A stretch of 64,000 nt of DNA from Pseudomonas sp. GTDB lineage: Bacteria > Pseudomonadota > Gammaproteobacteria > Pseudomonadales > Pseudomonadaceae. The translations under genes were made by a program, and so were the position numbers. The notes beneath the pieces are model-generated. The model saw only the letters and a list, made by a program, of their open reading frames with translations. It searched no databases and was not told where the DNA came from. The stretch covers positions 81,888-145,887 of the forward strand of contig NZ_JAQGNX010000086.1 of the NCBI RefSeq assembly GCF_028293835.1, written 5' to 3'. Position 1 is the first letter of the stretch. The number at the start of each line of letters is the position of its first letter. Positions 8,738-20,709 of this stretch are shown here, in pieces.

Positions 8738-9898
8738 TTACAAGGTTGTCGGCGACGAACTAAGGGTAGCTCCCAGCGCTGTAACCAACTGCCGCAACGG
8801 TTCGGATGTTCCATTAATTTGCACAAACAAACCCTCGATCTCGCGACGCGGCGGGTAATGTTTGCGCAAGGCATCAAAGGCCAAACGCTGGCTGGCGGTA
8901 TCACCCACTAAACTACGACGAAAGTCCGCATCGTCACGGCGCGGGTCATAAACGCCACGGCACACCATTGCCAACGCCCATGCCGGGTCGCAGTTGGCGT
9001 TCAGGGTAACGTGCGTCAGCCAGGGCTGGGGCAACAGGTCCTGCAAGCTGATGCTCGGCGTGCGCTCGAAGTGCGCACAAAATGCCTCATAGATTTGCGC
9101 CGTTCCGCGCTGCCGGCCATCCAGGCTGTAACCGGCGATATGAGGCGTCGCCAGCACACACAATTCAGCCAGGGCTACGTCGACTTGCGGCTCGCCCTCC
9201 CACACATCAAGCACGGCTTGCAAGTCTTCGCGCTGCAACAACACTTCACGTAGCGCCGCGTTGTCTACTACCGCACCGCGGCTGGCGTTGATCAACCATG
9301 CGCCCTCCTTGAGTTGGTTCAGGCGCTGCCGATCAAACAGATGCCATGTCCGCAAGTCACCGGTTTTGGTTAAAGGCGTGTGCAAACTGATCACATCGCA
9401 CTGCTCGACGATCTGCTCAAGGCTGACGAAATCACCGCCTTCTGCCGCCTGGCGGGGCGGGTCACAGACCAGCACGTTCCAGCCCAGGCCACGCAGTACA
9501 TTAACCAGTCGTCCGCCCACCTGACCGGCCCCGACGACGCCATAGGTACGTTGAGTAAGCTCCACGCCCTCGATTTCGGCCAGAGTCAACAGGCTTCCCA
9601 GTACGTAATCCACTACCCCACGGGCGTTGCAACCAGGGGCGCTGGACCACTGGATCCCAGCCTCCTGGAAGAAGTCCAGATCCAGATGGTCAGTGCCGAT
9701 GGTGCAGGTTCCGACAAAGCGAACTGAACTGCCTTCCAGCATGGCCTTATTGACGTTAGTCACTGAGCGCACCAGCAGCACATCGGCATCCGCCACCGCA
9801 GCTTTGTCGATGGCGCGGCCCGGCAATCGCCGGATGTCACCGTATTGAGCAAAAAAAGCATCGAGCAGCGGGATATTTTCGTCGGCAACAATGCGCAT
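8738..9898 (-). CDS. pdxB: erythronate-4-phosphate dehydrogenase
   Basis: PdxB oxidises 4-phosphoerythronate in the DXP-independent route to pyridoxal phosphate. The 386-residue frame starts at the ATG at 9898 ([16 protein letters not shown]); the longer frame to 9970 has no family similarity. The NAD-binding fold carries [20 protein letters not shown] near residues 118-137, and the D-2-hydroxyacid dehydrogenase signature [17 protein letters not shown] and the catalytic-His region ATPHIAGYS are present. The C-terminal DUF3410 dimerisation domain ([15 protein letters not shown] near the end) distinguishes it from other family members. Confidence 0.96.
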   Translation of the reverse strand: MRIVADENIPLLDAFFAQYGDIRRLPGRAIDKAAVADADVLLVRSVTNVNKAMLEGSSVRFVGTCTIGTDHLDLDFFQEAGIQWSSAPGCNARGVVDYVLGSLLTLAEIEGVELTQRTYGVVGAGQVGGRLVNVLRGLGWNVLVCDPPRQAAEGGDFVSLEQIVEQCDVISLHTPLTKTGDLRTWHLFDRQRLNQLKEGAWLINASRGAVVDNAALREVLLQREDLQAVLDVWEGEPQVDVALAELCVLATPHIAGYSLDGRQRGTAQIYEAFCAHFERTPSISLQDLLPQPWLTHVTLNANCDPAWALAMVCRGVYDPRRDDADFRRSLVGDTASQRLAFDALRKHYPPRREIEGLFVQINGTSEPLRQLVTALGATLSSSPTTL

Positions 9899-10043
9899 GA
9901 TAGGGCTCCGTGGGTCGGCGGCAGTGTAGGCTTGGCTCGCCATCCTGCATGGGATCAACCGCCGACACAACTTCGATTCCTGACCCTAGTGTCAAGCGGG
10001 TAGAATGCTCGGCTTTCCGTGCCGCTTTTGGATTGTACTGACC

Positions 10044-11450
10044 GTGAATTCTGCTACGACGCCAGCCGCCCCATCCCTTCCACGCTCGCTGAGTCGCCCG
10101 GCCCGCGTGCGCCTGGAGCTTCGCTCGTTGATGGCACTGGCAGTGCCAATCATCATCGCGCAGTTGGCGTATACCGCCATGGGCTTCGTCGACGCGGTGA
10201 TGGCAGGCAGTGTCGGCCCGCGAGACTTGGCCGCCGTCGCGCTGGGCAATTCGATCTGGGTGCCGATTTATCTGCTAATGACCGGAATATTGCTGGCGAC
10301 CACACCCAAAGTCGCGCAACGGCACGGTGCCGGACAAACCACAGAAATCGGTTCGGTGGTGCGCCAATCGCTGTGGCTGGCTTCAGCCGTTGGAATCATT
10401 GCCGCATTGCTGCTTCTAAGCGCCGAACCGGTGCTGCACCTGATGAAAGTCGATCCGGTGTTGATCGATCCCTGCATGCGCTACTTGCGCGGTATTGCCT
10501 GCGGCATGCCAGCAACGGCACTGTTCTATGTGTTGCGCTGCCTCAGTGACGGCCTGGGTCGAACCCGGCCAAGCATGGTGTTGGGCTTGTGCGGCCTGGC
10601 GCTGAACATTCCGCTGAACTACGTCTTCATCTATGGCCAGTTTGGTATGCCGGCGTTGGGCGGTGTCGGGTGCGGATGGGCGACCGCCATCGTGATGTGG
10701 TGCATCCTTTTAGGCATGGTCGCGTGGGTACGACGCGCGCCGGTATACACGCCGAGCGCGGTGTTCAGCCGCTTCGAACGGCCACAATGGGCGGTGATCA
10801 AACGCCTGGTGGATATCGGCCTGCCGATTGGCATAGCGGTGTTCGCCGAGTCCAGCATCTTTGCCGTGATCGCATTGCTGATCGGCAGTCTGGGTTCGAA
10901 TGTAGTGGCCGGGCATCAAATCGCGCTTAATTTCAGCTCGCTGGTGTTCATGATCCCTTTCTCACTGGGCATGGCTGTAACCGTACGCGTCGGCCAGGCA
11001 TTGGGTGCCAATGCGCCGCGAGACGCACGTTTTAGCGCGGGAGTCGGAATGGCAACCGCATTGCTCTATGCGTGCTTCTCGGCGAGCCTGATGTTGCTGC
11101 TGCGAGAACATATTCCAAAGATCTACACCGCAGACCCACAGGTGATTCAGATGGCTGCTTCGCTGATTGTGTTTGCAGCGCTGTTTCAGTTTTCCGATGC
11201 CATCCAGGTAACGGCCGCCGGCGCCTTGCGCGGTTATCAAGATACACGGGTAACGATGATGCTGACCTTGTTCGCTTATTGGGGCATTGGCTTGCCGGTA
11301 GGTTACACCCTCGGCCTGACCAACCTGCTCGGCCCCGCCAGCGGGCCCAGCGGGTTATGGCAAGGGCTGATCGTCGGCCTGACTTGCGCGGCGTTGATGC
11401 TGACCCTGCGATTGGCCAGCAGCGCGCGTAAGCGCAATCGCAGTCTGTAG
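10044..11450 (+). CDS. MATE-family multidrug efflux pump (NorM/PmpM type)
   Basis: About 468 residues with twelve membrane segments in two similar halves. The first helix region, VPIIIAQLAYTAMGFVDAVMAG, is typical of NorM-like pumps, which expel cationic drugs and dyes in exchange for Na+ or H+. The GTG at 10044 is preferred, giving a short soluble N-terminus before the family begins; a start at 10005 would add 13 residues, and no strong ribosome site decides it. The stop codon TAG is part of a REP sequence (CTGTAGGAGG). Confidence 0.88.
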   Translation: MNSATTPAAPSLPRSLSRPARVRLELRSLMALAVPIIIAQLAYTAMGFVDAVMAGSVGPRDLAAVALGNSIWVPIYLLMTGILLATTPKVAQRHGAGQTTEIGSVVRQSLWLASAVGIIAALLLLSAEPVLHLMKVDPVLIDPCMRYLRGIACGMPATALFYVLRCLSDGLGRTRPSMVLGLCGLALNIPLNYVFIYGQFGMPALGGVGCGWATAIVMWCILLGMVAWVRRAPVYTPSAVFSRFERPQWAVIKRLVDIGLPIGIAVFAESSIFAVIALLIGSLGSNVVAGHQIALNFSSLVFMIPFSLGMAVTVRVGQALGANAPRDARFSAGVGMATALLYACFSASLMLLLREHIPKIYTADPQVIQMAASLIVFAALFQFSDAIQVTAAGALRGYQDTRVTMMLTLFAYWGIGLPVGYTLGLTNLLGPASGPSGLWQGLIVGLTCAALMLTLRLASSARKRNRSL

Positions 11451-11493
11451 GAGGTTCCGCCACGTCTCCGACGCCGCGCTGGGGCGCAGTTCA
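11446..11493. repeat. REP-like sequence at the MATE gene end
   Basis: CTGTAGGAGG followed by GC-rich partly palindromic sequence (CGACGCCGCGCTGGGGCG). The first bases contain the stop codon of the pump gene. A related GC-rich sequence lies near 43590-43640. Confidence 0.5.
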
Positions 11494-11541
11494 GATTTTT
11501 TCAAGTCACTAAGTAATGCGTTGTTTCATAAGAGGCAGGCA

Positions 11542-11799
11542 TCATTCGTCGCTTTTCTTGCGAATCCAATAGGTATAAGTCCCGCCTTCAGCCTGACGTT
11601 CAACCAGTTGATGCCCAAGAAACACGCAAAACTTGGGAATGTCGCGCTGGGTCGAGGGGTCGGTGGCGATGACTTTGAGCAAACCACCCGCGTGCAGGTC
11701 ACGCACTTTTTGGTGCAGCATCATCACCGGTTCCGGGCAGCTCAGGCCGCTGGCGTCGAGAACGGCGTCAACCGGCAAGGTATCGATGAGTTCGGGCAT
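11542..11799 (-). CDS. tusA: sulfurtransferase TusA
   Basis: An 85-residue protein of the TusA/SirA-like family that passes sulfur from IscS towards tRNA 2-thiouridine synthesis. The active-site motif [19 protein letters not shown] places the sulfur-carrying cysteine at residue 21. The ATG at 11799 has GGAGA 5 bases before it and yields the usual length; the upstream extension to 11853 is not family-like. It lies downstream of rlmM on the same strand, 75 bases away. Confidence 0.93.
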   Translation of the reverse strand: MPELIDTLPVDAVLDASGLSCPEPVMMLHQKVRDLHAGGLLKVIATDPSTQRDIPKFCVFLGHQLVERQAEGGTYTYWIRKKSDE

Positions 11800-11874
11800 A
11801 AGTCTCTCCAAAAACTGGCGGGCATTGTTACCCGATTCAGTGAATGCCGCCAAATGATGTGGGTCGAATCTGGA

Positions 11875-12939
11875 TCAGCGGCGCTTGCCGTCCAATCGAC
11901 GCAAGTGGCAGGTCACTTCTTCCCGATCGTGGTACAGCTGCTTGCAACCGATGCTGACCTTGATACCCCGGTCAGTGAAGCCTTCCTCAATGCGTAACAA
12001 CAGACGCCGCACTTCGGCATAACGCTGTTTCATCGGCAGTTTAAGATTGACCACCGCCTCGCGACATAGGCCTTCGCCCAGCCAGGTTTCCAACAGCGCC
12101 GCGTTACGCGCTGGCTTTTCGACGATGTCACATACCATCCAGTCCACCGGATGACGCGGCTTGAAGGTAAAACCATCCGCCATCAAATGCTGAACCAGAC
12201 CGGTGTCCATCAAGCTCTCGGCCATTGGCCCGTTGTCGATGGCGGTAACCAACATGCCTCGACGCACCAGTTGATAAGTCCAGCCACCCGGAGCAGCGCC
12301 GAGGTCGACGGCGGTCATCTCGCCGGACAAACGCTCATCCCATTGATCCCTGGGGATGAAATGGTGCCACGCCTCTTCCAGCTTCAACGTCGAACGGCTA
12401 GGTGACTCTCGGGGAAACTTCAAGCGCGGAATGCCCATTGGCCACATCGCGGAGTTTTCCGCGTCTGCCATGCCAAGGAACACTTCGCGCCCGCTTTTAA
12501 AGGTCAGCAACAGACGCGGCTTGTGTGCGTCTTCTACCAGTTTGCCCGCCTGAGTCAACGCCTTGCGCAGCGGCCCTTCGAATTTCTTGCAGAAATTCGA
12601 CAGTTCTTTTCCATCATTGGTGTCGACCACTTCCAGCCACAGGCTGCCACAAGTAGGGAAGTTGCGCAGTTGCGCCAGAATAACGCTGATACGGTCGGTT
12701 TCCGGTAAATCGAGGAACACCCCACGGGCCCACTGCCGAGGAAAAATCAGCTCGGCGAAACGCTGACCCTTCATCAGCCGTTCAGCGCCGTCCTCTTCAG
12801 TGCAGACGAACTCGGCACAAGCCGCATTGGTTTTGGCTTTGGCGTATCCCGCTACGTTCAGACGAGCAGCATGCTCGGCAATTTCTGAACAGACTTCGCT
12901 TTCGAAGCCCGGCCGGCAGTGCATAAACAGGGTGTGCAT
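11875..12939 (-). CDS. rlmM: 23S rRNA (cytidine-2498-2'-O)-methyltransferase
   Basis: A 354-residue enzyme that methylates the 2'-OH of C2498 in 23S rRNA. The N-terminal THUMP-like part starts MHTLFMHCRPGFESEVCSEI; the Rossmann methyltransferase part carries the SAM-binding motif VDLGAAPGGWTYQLV near residues 211-225 and the catalytic region ending MVCDIVEKP, then VVNLKLPMKQRY with the catalytic lysine. Length and motifs are complete. It is divergent from acnA. Confidence 0.95.
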   Translation of the reverse strand: MHTLFMHCRPGFESEVCSEIAEHAARLNVAGYAKAKTNAACAEFVCTEEDGAERLMKGQRFAELIFPRQWARGVFLDLPETDRISVILAQLRNFPTCGSLWLEVVDTNDGKELSNFCKKFEGPLRKALTQAGKLVEDAHKPRLLLTFKSGREVFLGMADAENSAMWPMGIPRLKFPRESPSRSTLKLEEAWHHFIPRDQWDERLSGEMTAVDLGAAPGGWTYQLVRRGMLVTAIDNGPMAESLMDTGLVQHLMADGFTFKPRHPVDWMVCDIVEKPARNAALLETWLGEGLCREAVVNLKLPMKQRYAEVRRLLLRIEEGFTDRGIKVSIGCKQLYHDREEVTCHLRRLDGKRR

Positions 12940-13127
12940 TCATTTCTCCTGAGCAATGGCAAAACATTTTAGCCACCGCGCGGCACTTGGGGTGAGCCCC
13001 AAGGCTCAAAACCGGCGCATGATAGCCCAATCGTGAACCACTGGCTCCGTTCTGCGGTCCAGTGATACTCAAGAACCTGTTCGATTCCCCTGGTCCGTGC
13101 CGTGCGGACTCGTCAAGGAGTTATTTC

Positions 13128-15896
<2,769 letters not shown>

Positions 15897-15910
15897 ATAG
15901 GCAATAACGG

Positions 15911-16022
15911 TAGGAGCTGCCGAAAGCTGCGATTCGACCGCAAGCCGGTCGCTTTCGGGATCCGCTGAAGGTCGTACTGGTCGCCCGTAACCCCGACCTG
16001 GCGCAGCCTTCGGCAGCTTCTT
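15911..16022. repeat. REP-type inverted repeat after acnA
   Basis: GTAGGAGCTGCCGAAAGCTGCG on the left is mirrored by CGCAGCCTTCGGCAGCTTC on the right, about 70 bases apart. The same family of sequence (AGCCTTCGGCAGCTCCTAC) occurs near 63080. It separates acnA from the AraC-type regulator. Confidence 0.7.
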
Positions 16023-16121
16023 CAGGCGTTTGTGTTTGCCGGACGACAGCGCGACATCACATTGCCCACCCGATATGCCGCAGAATACGCCACCGCCCTT
16101 CCCTTCTACGGCAATCGATTT

Positions 16122-17054
16122 ATGGATGCTCTCAGCAACCTGATCCACCTGGCACGGCCACAGGCCAGTTTGGAACTACGCTGTTCGCTGGAGGGATCGT
16201 TCAAGGTCGAGCATGAACCCAGCGACGGGGCCAACGCGCCGTTTCATCTGGTGTTATCCGGTGGATGCCTTCTCAAAACCGAAAACAAGTCGCCCATAAG
16301 CCTTCAGGCCGGGGACTTTATTTTGCTGCCCAATGGCGAGCGCCACCAGATACTGTCGGATCGCTCGAATGCCGGCAGTACACGTCCCATCATCCTGTCC
16401 AACGACGGCATGCTGCCGCTTAAAAGCAACGGCAGCGGCTTTCCGGACGTGGATTTGCTGTGCGGCAGCTTTTCATGCCCTCCAGGACCGGCGCGCCTGC
16501 TGTTTCGGTTAATGCCCGACCCGGTGCATGTGTCCCTTGCCGCCAGCCAATCGGCGAGTGAACTGCACACCCTGGTGACGTTGATTCGCAATGAAGCTGA
16601 AAGCCGCAAGCCCGGCGCAATGGCCATCGTCACGGCACTGAGCCAAGCCTTGTTTACCATGGCGCTGCGCATTCTCAGCGAAGACACCTCGAACAAAGCC
16701 AATTCATTGGCGCTGCTCTGCGACCCACGTTTGGCGCCCTCGATCCAGGCCTTACTGGACCAGCCCGGACGCCCGTGGACCATCACCGAACTGGGCGCCC
16801 TGGCGGCAATGTCCCGCGCGACCTACGCCAGGCACTTCGTGGAAAAAGCCGGCATCACCGTTTTTGAGTTTCTAACAGAAATCCGTATGACTATTGCGTG
16901 TGGCCGGCTGCTGGAAACACAACGCAGTGCCGGTGATATAGGCATGGACGTCGGCTACCAATCGGAAGCAGCCTTTGGCCGGGCGTTTAGCCAGGCCGTT
17001 GGAATGACGCCCGGCCGCTACCGAAAACACCACCGCCAGCAGACCGGCAAATAA
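16122..17054 (+). CDS. AraC-family regulator, RclR-like
   Basis: A 310-residue regulator from the ATG at 16122 (MDALSNLIHLARPQ), which aligns with the start of E. coli RclR as I remember it; an upstream frame exists to 16032. Residues about 1-150 form a cupin-type sensor (LQAGDFILLPNGERH), and residues about 205-305 a double helix-turn-helix AraC domain (MSRATYARHFVEKAG; GYQSEAAFGRAFSQAVG). RclR activates reactive-chlorine resistance when conserved cysteines, reported as Cys21 and Cys89, are oxidised. Here Cys21 is present, and Cys114 in LLCGSF falls where Cys89 lies. It converges on a DUF417 gene, the RclC family, which supports the reading. Confidence 0.8.
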   Translation: MDALSNLIHLARPQASLELRCSLEGSFKVEHEPSDGANAPFHLVLSGGCLLKTENKSPISLQAGDFILLPNGERHQILSDRSNAGSTRPIILSNDGMLPLKSNGSGFPDVDLLCGSFSCPPGPARLLFRLMPDPVHVSLAASQSASELHTLVTLIRNEAESRKPGAMAIVTALSQALFTMALRILSEDTSNKANSLALLCDPRLAPSIQALLDQPGRPWTITELGALAAMSRATYARHFVEKAGITVFEFLTEIRMTIACGRLLETQRSAGDIGMDVGYQSEAAFGRAFSQAVGMTPGRYRKHHRQQTGK

Positions 17055-17084
17055 ACGTATCGACACACCGCATCCAGCCCCTCA

Positions 17085-17118
17085 CAGCGAATCGCGAGCA
17101 AGCCCGCGCCTACGCCGT
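17085..17118. repeat. REP fragment between the RclR-like and DUF417 genes
   Basis: GCGAATCGCGAGCAAGCCCGCGCCTACGCC resembles the ATTGCGAGCAAGCCCGCTCCTAC unit at 55551; it sits between the two convergent stop codons. Confidence 0.5.
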
Positions 17119-17129
17119 GAATAGCAGTT

Positions 17130-17723
17130 TTACTGCTGCACCGAGCCTAAACCCTGAATACGCTCTTTAAGCACTGCCCGGGCAGAGTCTGAAATCATCA
17201 CTATGCCGGCCGCTAACATCAATATGTCCTTGAGCACTAATCGCCCGCCCCCTGACAAGTAAGGGAAACCGAATTGTGCGTCACCCAAGTTGCCCACCCA
17301 CGCTTCGGGTGTCGTAAACAAGAACGAAAGCGTGACCAAGGGCGTCAGGAATGCCAGTATTGAACCCGCCAAGCCAAAACGCCGCGACCACGCGTAGGAC
17401 AGTACCAGCAAGCCAATTAAAATCTCCACCGTGCCCAGGCCTTGGGAAAAACGGTAAGTATTATTAGCGGTTTGCCAGTCACGCTTAACCGGGTCCAACT
17501 GTCCTTCGTGGGTTAGATGTGCCTGATAGCCTTCCGGGTGTGCATAGAAAAACGACATGACCGGGCTGTTCGCCACGAAGGGCGTAATGCTGTCGGCCTC
17601 ATAGGGCACAAACTTCAGTGCTCCGATCCAGAGAAATATAATCGCGACGCCTATACGCAGCAAATGAGTGCCCAAAGTGTCGAGCTTGCCAAGTCGCAAC
17701 AGTAACGTGTCGATGCGGTTCAT
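17130..17723 (-). CDS. DUF417 (YkgB/RclC-like) inner membrane protein
   Basis: A 197-residue protein with about four membrane segments: IGVAIIFLWIGALKF near residue 30, GLGTVEILIGLLVLSYAW near 115, the segment after it, and DILMLAAGIVMISDSARA near the C-terminus. The DUF417 pattern WIGALKFVPYEADSITPFVANSP is clear. The E. coli member RclC belongs to the reactive-chlorine regulon rclABC and is an inner-membrane protein of unknown mechanism. Start at the ATG at 17723; the upstream extension is out of pattern. No rclA (flavoprotein) or rclB is visible nearby. Confidence 0.85.
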   Translation of the reverse strand: MNRIDTLLLRLGKLDTLGTHLLRIGVAIIFLWIGALKFVPYEADSITPFVANSPVMSFFYAHPEGYQAHLTHEGQLDPVKRDWQTANNTYRFSQGLGTVEILIGLLVLSYAWSRRFGLAGSILAFLTPLVTLSFLFTTPEAWVGNLGDAQFGFPYLSGGGRLVLKDILMLAAGIVMISDSARAVLKERIQGLGSVQQ

Positions 17724-17996
17724 GAATACAACTCCATCCTGATTAAGTGGCGGCCAGTTTACGAACGCCGCCAATAATCAATTAGTGCGAAACACTCAGG
17801 TTTTTGCTCCATCGTATCGATGTGGAACAATCCAATTTTTGAGGACGGGACCGGTTAGCAGTCTCAAGCAATGGCAACAAATGGTATTGAGCCACCCTCC
17901 AGCAGTCATGACTTCCCGGTCATTACTGAAAAGAAAGCTCAATTTTTTGCTTATTTTGCCGATAGCCCGCCATAGCCCAGCGGACCGGACAACCTC

Positions 17997-19562
17997 ATGC
18001 GCAACAATCAGCCTATCACCCAACGCGAACGGACGTTTCCTGCGCAACAGCGGTTGATTTCAACCACCGATGCCAAGGGGCTAATCACCTACTGCAACGA
18101 TGCCTTCACCGAAATCAGCGGATTCACCCGCGAAGAGCTGATCAAGGCGCCTCACAATATGGTCCGTCACCCGGACGTGCCCTCAGCCGTTTTCGAGCAC
18201 ATGTGGAGTACCCTCAAGCTCGGGCAGCCGTGGATGGGGATCGTTAAAAACCGCAGCAAAAATGGCGATCACTATTGGGTGAACGCCTACGTGACCCCGG
18301 TGCTCGAGAAAAATCAGCTGGTGGGCTATGAGTCGGTGCGGGTCAAACCGAGCGCTGAACAGATCCGTCGCGCTGAAGCTTTATATGATCGTTTGAACCG
18401 GGGCAAAACCGCTGTTCCAAGCCGGGATAAGTGGCTTCCAGTGTTGCAAGACTGGCTGCCGTTCATTTTGGTCAGCCAGATCAGCTTTTTGATCGGCACC
18501 TGGCTGAACTCTAATTGGGGTTTCGGGTTGGCAGCGGCCCTGTCGGTGCCATTGGGGCTGCTCGGTTTGAGCTGGCAACAACGTGGCATCAAGCGCCTGT
18601 TGAAGTTGGCTGAACAAACCACGTCTGACCCACTGATTGCCCAGATGTACACCGACAGCCGTGGTCCCCAAGCGCGTCTGGAAATGTCGATTCTGAGCCA
18701 GGAAGCACGCTTGAAAACCTGCCTGACACGTTTGCAGGACACCGCTGAACACCTGACAGACCAAGCCAAACAATCCGATACCCTCGCCCACGCCAGTTCC
18801 ACCGGGCTGGAGCGGCAGCGGGTCGAGACCGAGCAAGTGGCCACCGCAGTCAACCAAATGGCTGCCACCACTCAGGAAGTCGCCAGCCACGTCCAACGCA
18901 CCGCCGACGCCACCCAACAAGCCAATGAACTGACTCGCCGTGGTCGCGATATCGCTGGTGAAACCCGCGCCGCGATTCAACGCCTGTCCGCCGCTGTCGG
19001 TGAAACTGGGCTGACCGTGACCCAACTGGCCAAAGACAGCAACGAAATCGGCAGCGTCGTAGACGTCATCAAAGGCATCGCCGACCAGACCAACCTGCTG
19101 GCGCTAAACGCCGCCATCGAAGCCGCCCGCGCCGGTGAAATGGGCCGCGGCTTCGCCGTCGTCGCCGACGAAGTCCGGCAACTGGCGCAACGCACCGCCG
19201 AATCCACCGGGCAGATCCATGGCCTCATCGCCAAACTGCAACAAACCGCCACCGCCGCCGTACAAACCATGGACGCCGGCCATCGCCAGGCCGAAGAAGG
19301 CGTCGCCAAGGTCATGGAGGCTGACCAGGCCTTGGTAGGCATCAGCGAAGCCGTGGCCAACATTACCGACATGACCACCCAGATTGCTGCGGCAACCGAA
19401 GAGCAAAGCGCCGTTGCCGAAGAGATCAGCCGTAACATCAGCACCATCGCCGAACTGGCGGACAAGACCTCCGACGAAGCCCGGCGATCAGCGCAGTTAA
19501 GTGGAGAACTGACCAGCACTGCCCATACGCAATATTCGTTGGTGGAGCGTTTTAATCGGTAG
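17997..19562 (+). CDS. aer: aerotaxis receptor Aer (PAS-type methyl-accepting chemotaxis protein)
   Basis: A 521-residue transducer. Residues about 15-118 are a PAS domain ([34 protein letters not shown]), which in Aer binds FAD and reads redox state. Residues about 153-195 hold the hydrophobic membrane anchor ([18 protein letters not shown] and the following helix). Residues about 250-521 are the signalling coiled coil, with the highly conserved hairpin [18 protein letters not shown]. No periplasmic sensor domain is present, as expected for Aer. Its place near the cbb3 oxidases and anr fits a role in steering cells to their preferred oxygen level. It ends with a strong terminator. Confidence 0.93.
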   Translation: MRNNQPITQRERTFPAQQRLISTTDAKGLITYCNDAFTEISGFTREELIKAPHNMVRHPDVPSAVFEHMWSTLKLGQPWMGIVKNRSKNGDHYWVNAYVTPVLEKNQLVGYESVRVKPSAEQIRRAEALYDRLNRGKTAVPSRDKWLPVLQDWLPFILVSQISFLIGTWLNSNWGFGLAAALSVPLGLLGLSWQQRGIKRLLKLAEQTTSDPLIAQMYTDSRGPQARLEMSILSQEARLKTCLTRLQDTAEHLTDQAKQSDTLAHASSTGLERQRVETEQVATAVNQMAATTQEVASHVQRTADATQQANELTRRGRDIAGETRAAIQRLSAAVGETGLTVTQLAKDSNEIGSVVDVIKGIADQTNLLALNAAIEAARAGEMGRGFAVVADEVRQLAQRTAESTGQIHGLIAKLQQTATAAVQTMDAGHRQAEEGVAKVMEADQALVGISEAVANITDMTTQIAAATEEQSAVAEEISRNISTIAELADKTSDEARRSAQLSGELTSTAHTQYSLVERFNR

Positions 19563-19577
19563 AGGCTAATAGTTGTG

Positions 19578-19612
19578 AAAAACCCCAACAGGCTTGTTTG
19601 TTGGGGTTTTTT
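19578..19612 (+). terminator. Rho-independent terminator of aer
   Basis: AAACCCCAAC, a loop of about 10 bases, GTTGGGGTT and a T-run, starting about 15 bases after the aer stop codon. It marks the left end of the AT-richer block. Confidence 0.9.
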
Positions 19613-19986
19613 ATTGGGTCGGGATAGTACCCTCCTAAAGCATTTTCCTTTGTTGATGTAGGAATAATTCCATTGTTGTAAGTTAAATCCTACGCACCCC
19701 TTCTATAATAAATACATACGAACACAGGACCAAGGCTTACGCCTTGACAAATCAAATCCGCCGTATTAAATGTAGCCCCCACCTTGCTCTAACCGGCACA
19801 CCTTACAACCCGTAACAACGCTCGTAACAACCTTAACTAGAGGAAACCATATATCAGGGTGCACATCTGAATATTGACGCCACGCTTGGTCACACACGGC
19901 AATGTATTCAGTCGCATTAACGCGTCAACGTGACCTATACATTTGGTGCGGCAGAATTTAATCCCCCTGAAAAATAGGAATCCGCT
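19613..19986. other. AT-rich intergenic region before the repeat-protein genes
   Basis: No gene is supported here. The stretch is clearly AT-richer than the flanking core genes. It holds a TTGACA at 19744 and a TATAAT at 19704, but not in proper spacing to each other, and two copies of CGTAACAAC at 19811 and 19823; the same 9 bases recur at 24399 just before the 619-residue gene. AGGAA lies before the ATG at 19987. Confidence 0.4.
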
Positions 19987-20634
19987 ATGGATGATAAAAA
20001 CCCAAGCAGTTCTTCTCTCCCCAAAACCAGTAAGGGCACAACCACTGACGGCCGTCCCGCACGGCGAGAGAGTCAACAAAAACCAGGCGTTCCGATCGGG
20101 CCACCGTTGTCGGCAGAAGCCCACAGCAACCCTAACGCTCAACCTGCTGCGCAAGAGTTGGCACTCAACTACCTGCAAGCCGCTCTCGCTGAGCACCCTT
20201 GTGAGCATCTGTTACCGGCTCTTATTTCCGATCACCTTGCAGCGCCCACGCTGGACGGGCTAGATCCCGATTTATTGACGCTGGCGCAAGCGAAAAAGGG
20301 CTTCAACGTCTTGATACCAGGCTCTGCCTACCTGAAGCCTGGGGATGAATTCAATCTACTATGGGGCGGCACAACCTACCCGACTCAACTCGTCGATGAG
20401 GTCAACGTCAAACAAGCGGTGATGGGCACTCAGTGGCTATTTTCCAGCCCGACCTCTCACCTTCGACAAGGCAAGGTTCAAGTCTGTTATGACGTGTTCC
20501 GTGATGGATTGAGGATTGGTACCTCAGCGATCTTGCACGTCAAGCTGCAGGATTTCTATTCGATCAACGACAAGCAGAAAAGTCGTAAGACCTCTTTCCA
20601 ACGTAAAAACCGTCCGAAGAAACAGGATGACTGA
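19987..20634 (+). CDS. unknown protein with one Ig-like/beta-sandwich repeat
   Basis: A 215-residue protein I do not recognise by name. Residues 1-60 are rich in Ser, Pro, Lys and Gln and look disordered. Residues about 105-195 match the repeat of the three larger neighbours: VLIPGSAYLKPGDEFNLLWG, then a hydrophobic strand, then VQVCYDVFRDGLRIGTSAIL. The C-terminus is strongly basic (RKTSFQRKNRPKKQDD). There is no signal peptide or membrane segment. It is the smallest of four related proteins (1, 2, 5 and 6 repeats) on the same strand. Its own terminator follows. Confidence 0.75.
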   Translation: MDDKNPSSSSLPKTSKGTTTDGRPARRESQQKPGVPIGPPLSAEAHSNPNAQPAAQELALNYLQAALAEHPCEHLLPALISDHLAAPTLDGLDPDLLTLAQAKKGFNVLIPGSAYLKPGDEFNLLWGGTTYPTQLVDEVNVKQAVMGTQWLFSSPTSHLRQGKVQVCYDVFRDGLRIGTSAILHVKLQDFYSINDKQKSRKTSFQRKNRPKKQDD

Positions 20635-20639
20635 ATGAG

Positions 20640-20673
20640 AAAACCCCCGCTGGATAATCACCAGTGGGGGTTT
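20640..20673. terminator. bidirectional hairpin terminator
   Basis: AAACCCCCGCTGG...CCAGTGGGGGTTT lies between two convergent stop codons (20634 on +, 20710 on -). A-run and T-run on either side allow it to work for both strands. Confidence 0.8.
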
Positions 20674-20709
20674 CAAGTACGCGTCAGGCGTTAACCTGTG
20701 TTGAATCCA

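Noticed and set aside
19704..19749. Promoter formed by TATAAT at 19704 and TTGACA at 19744
   Set aside because: The order is reversed on the + strand and neither has a matching partner at 16-18 bases.
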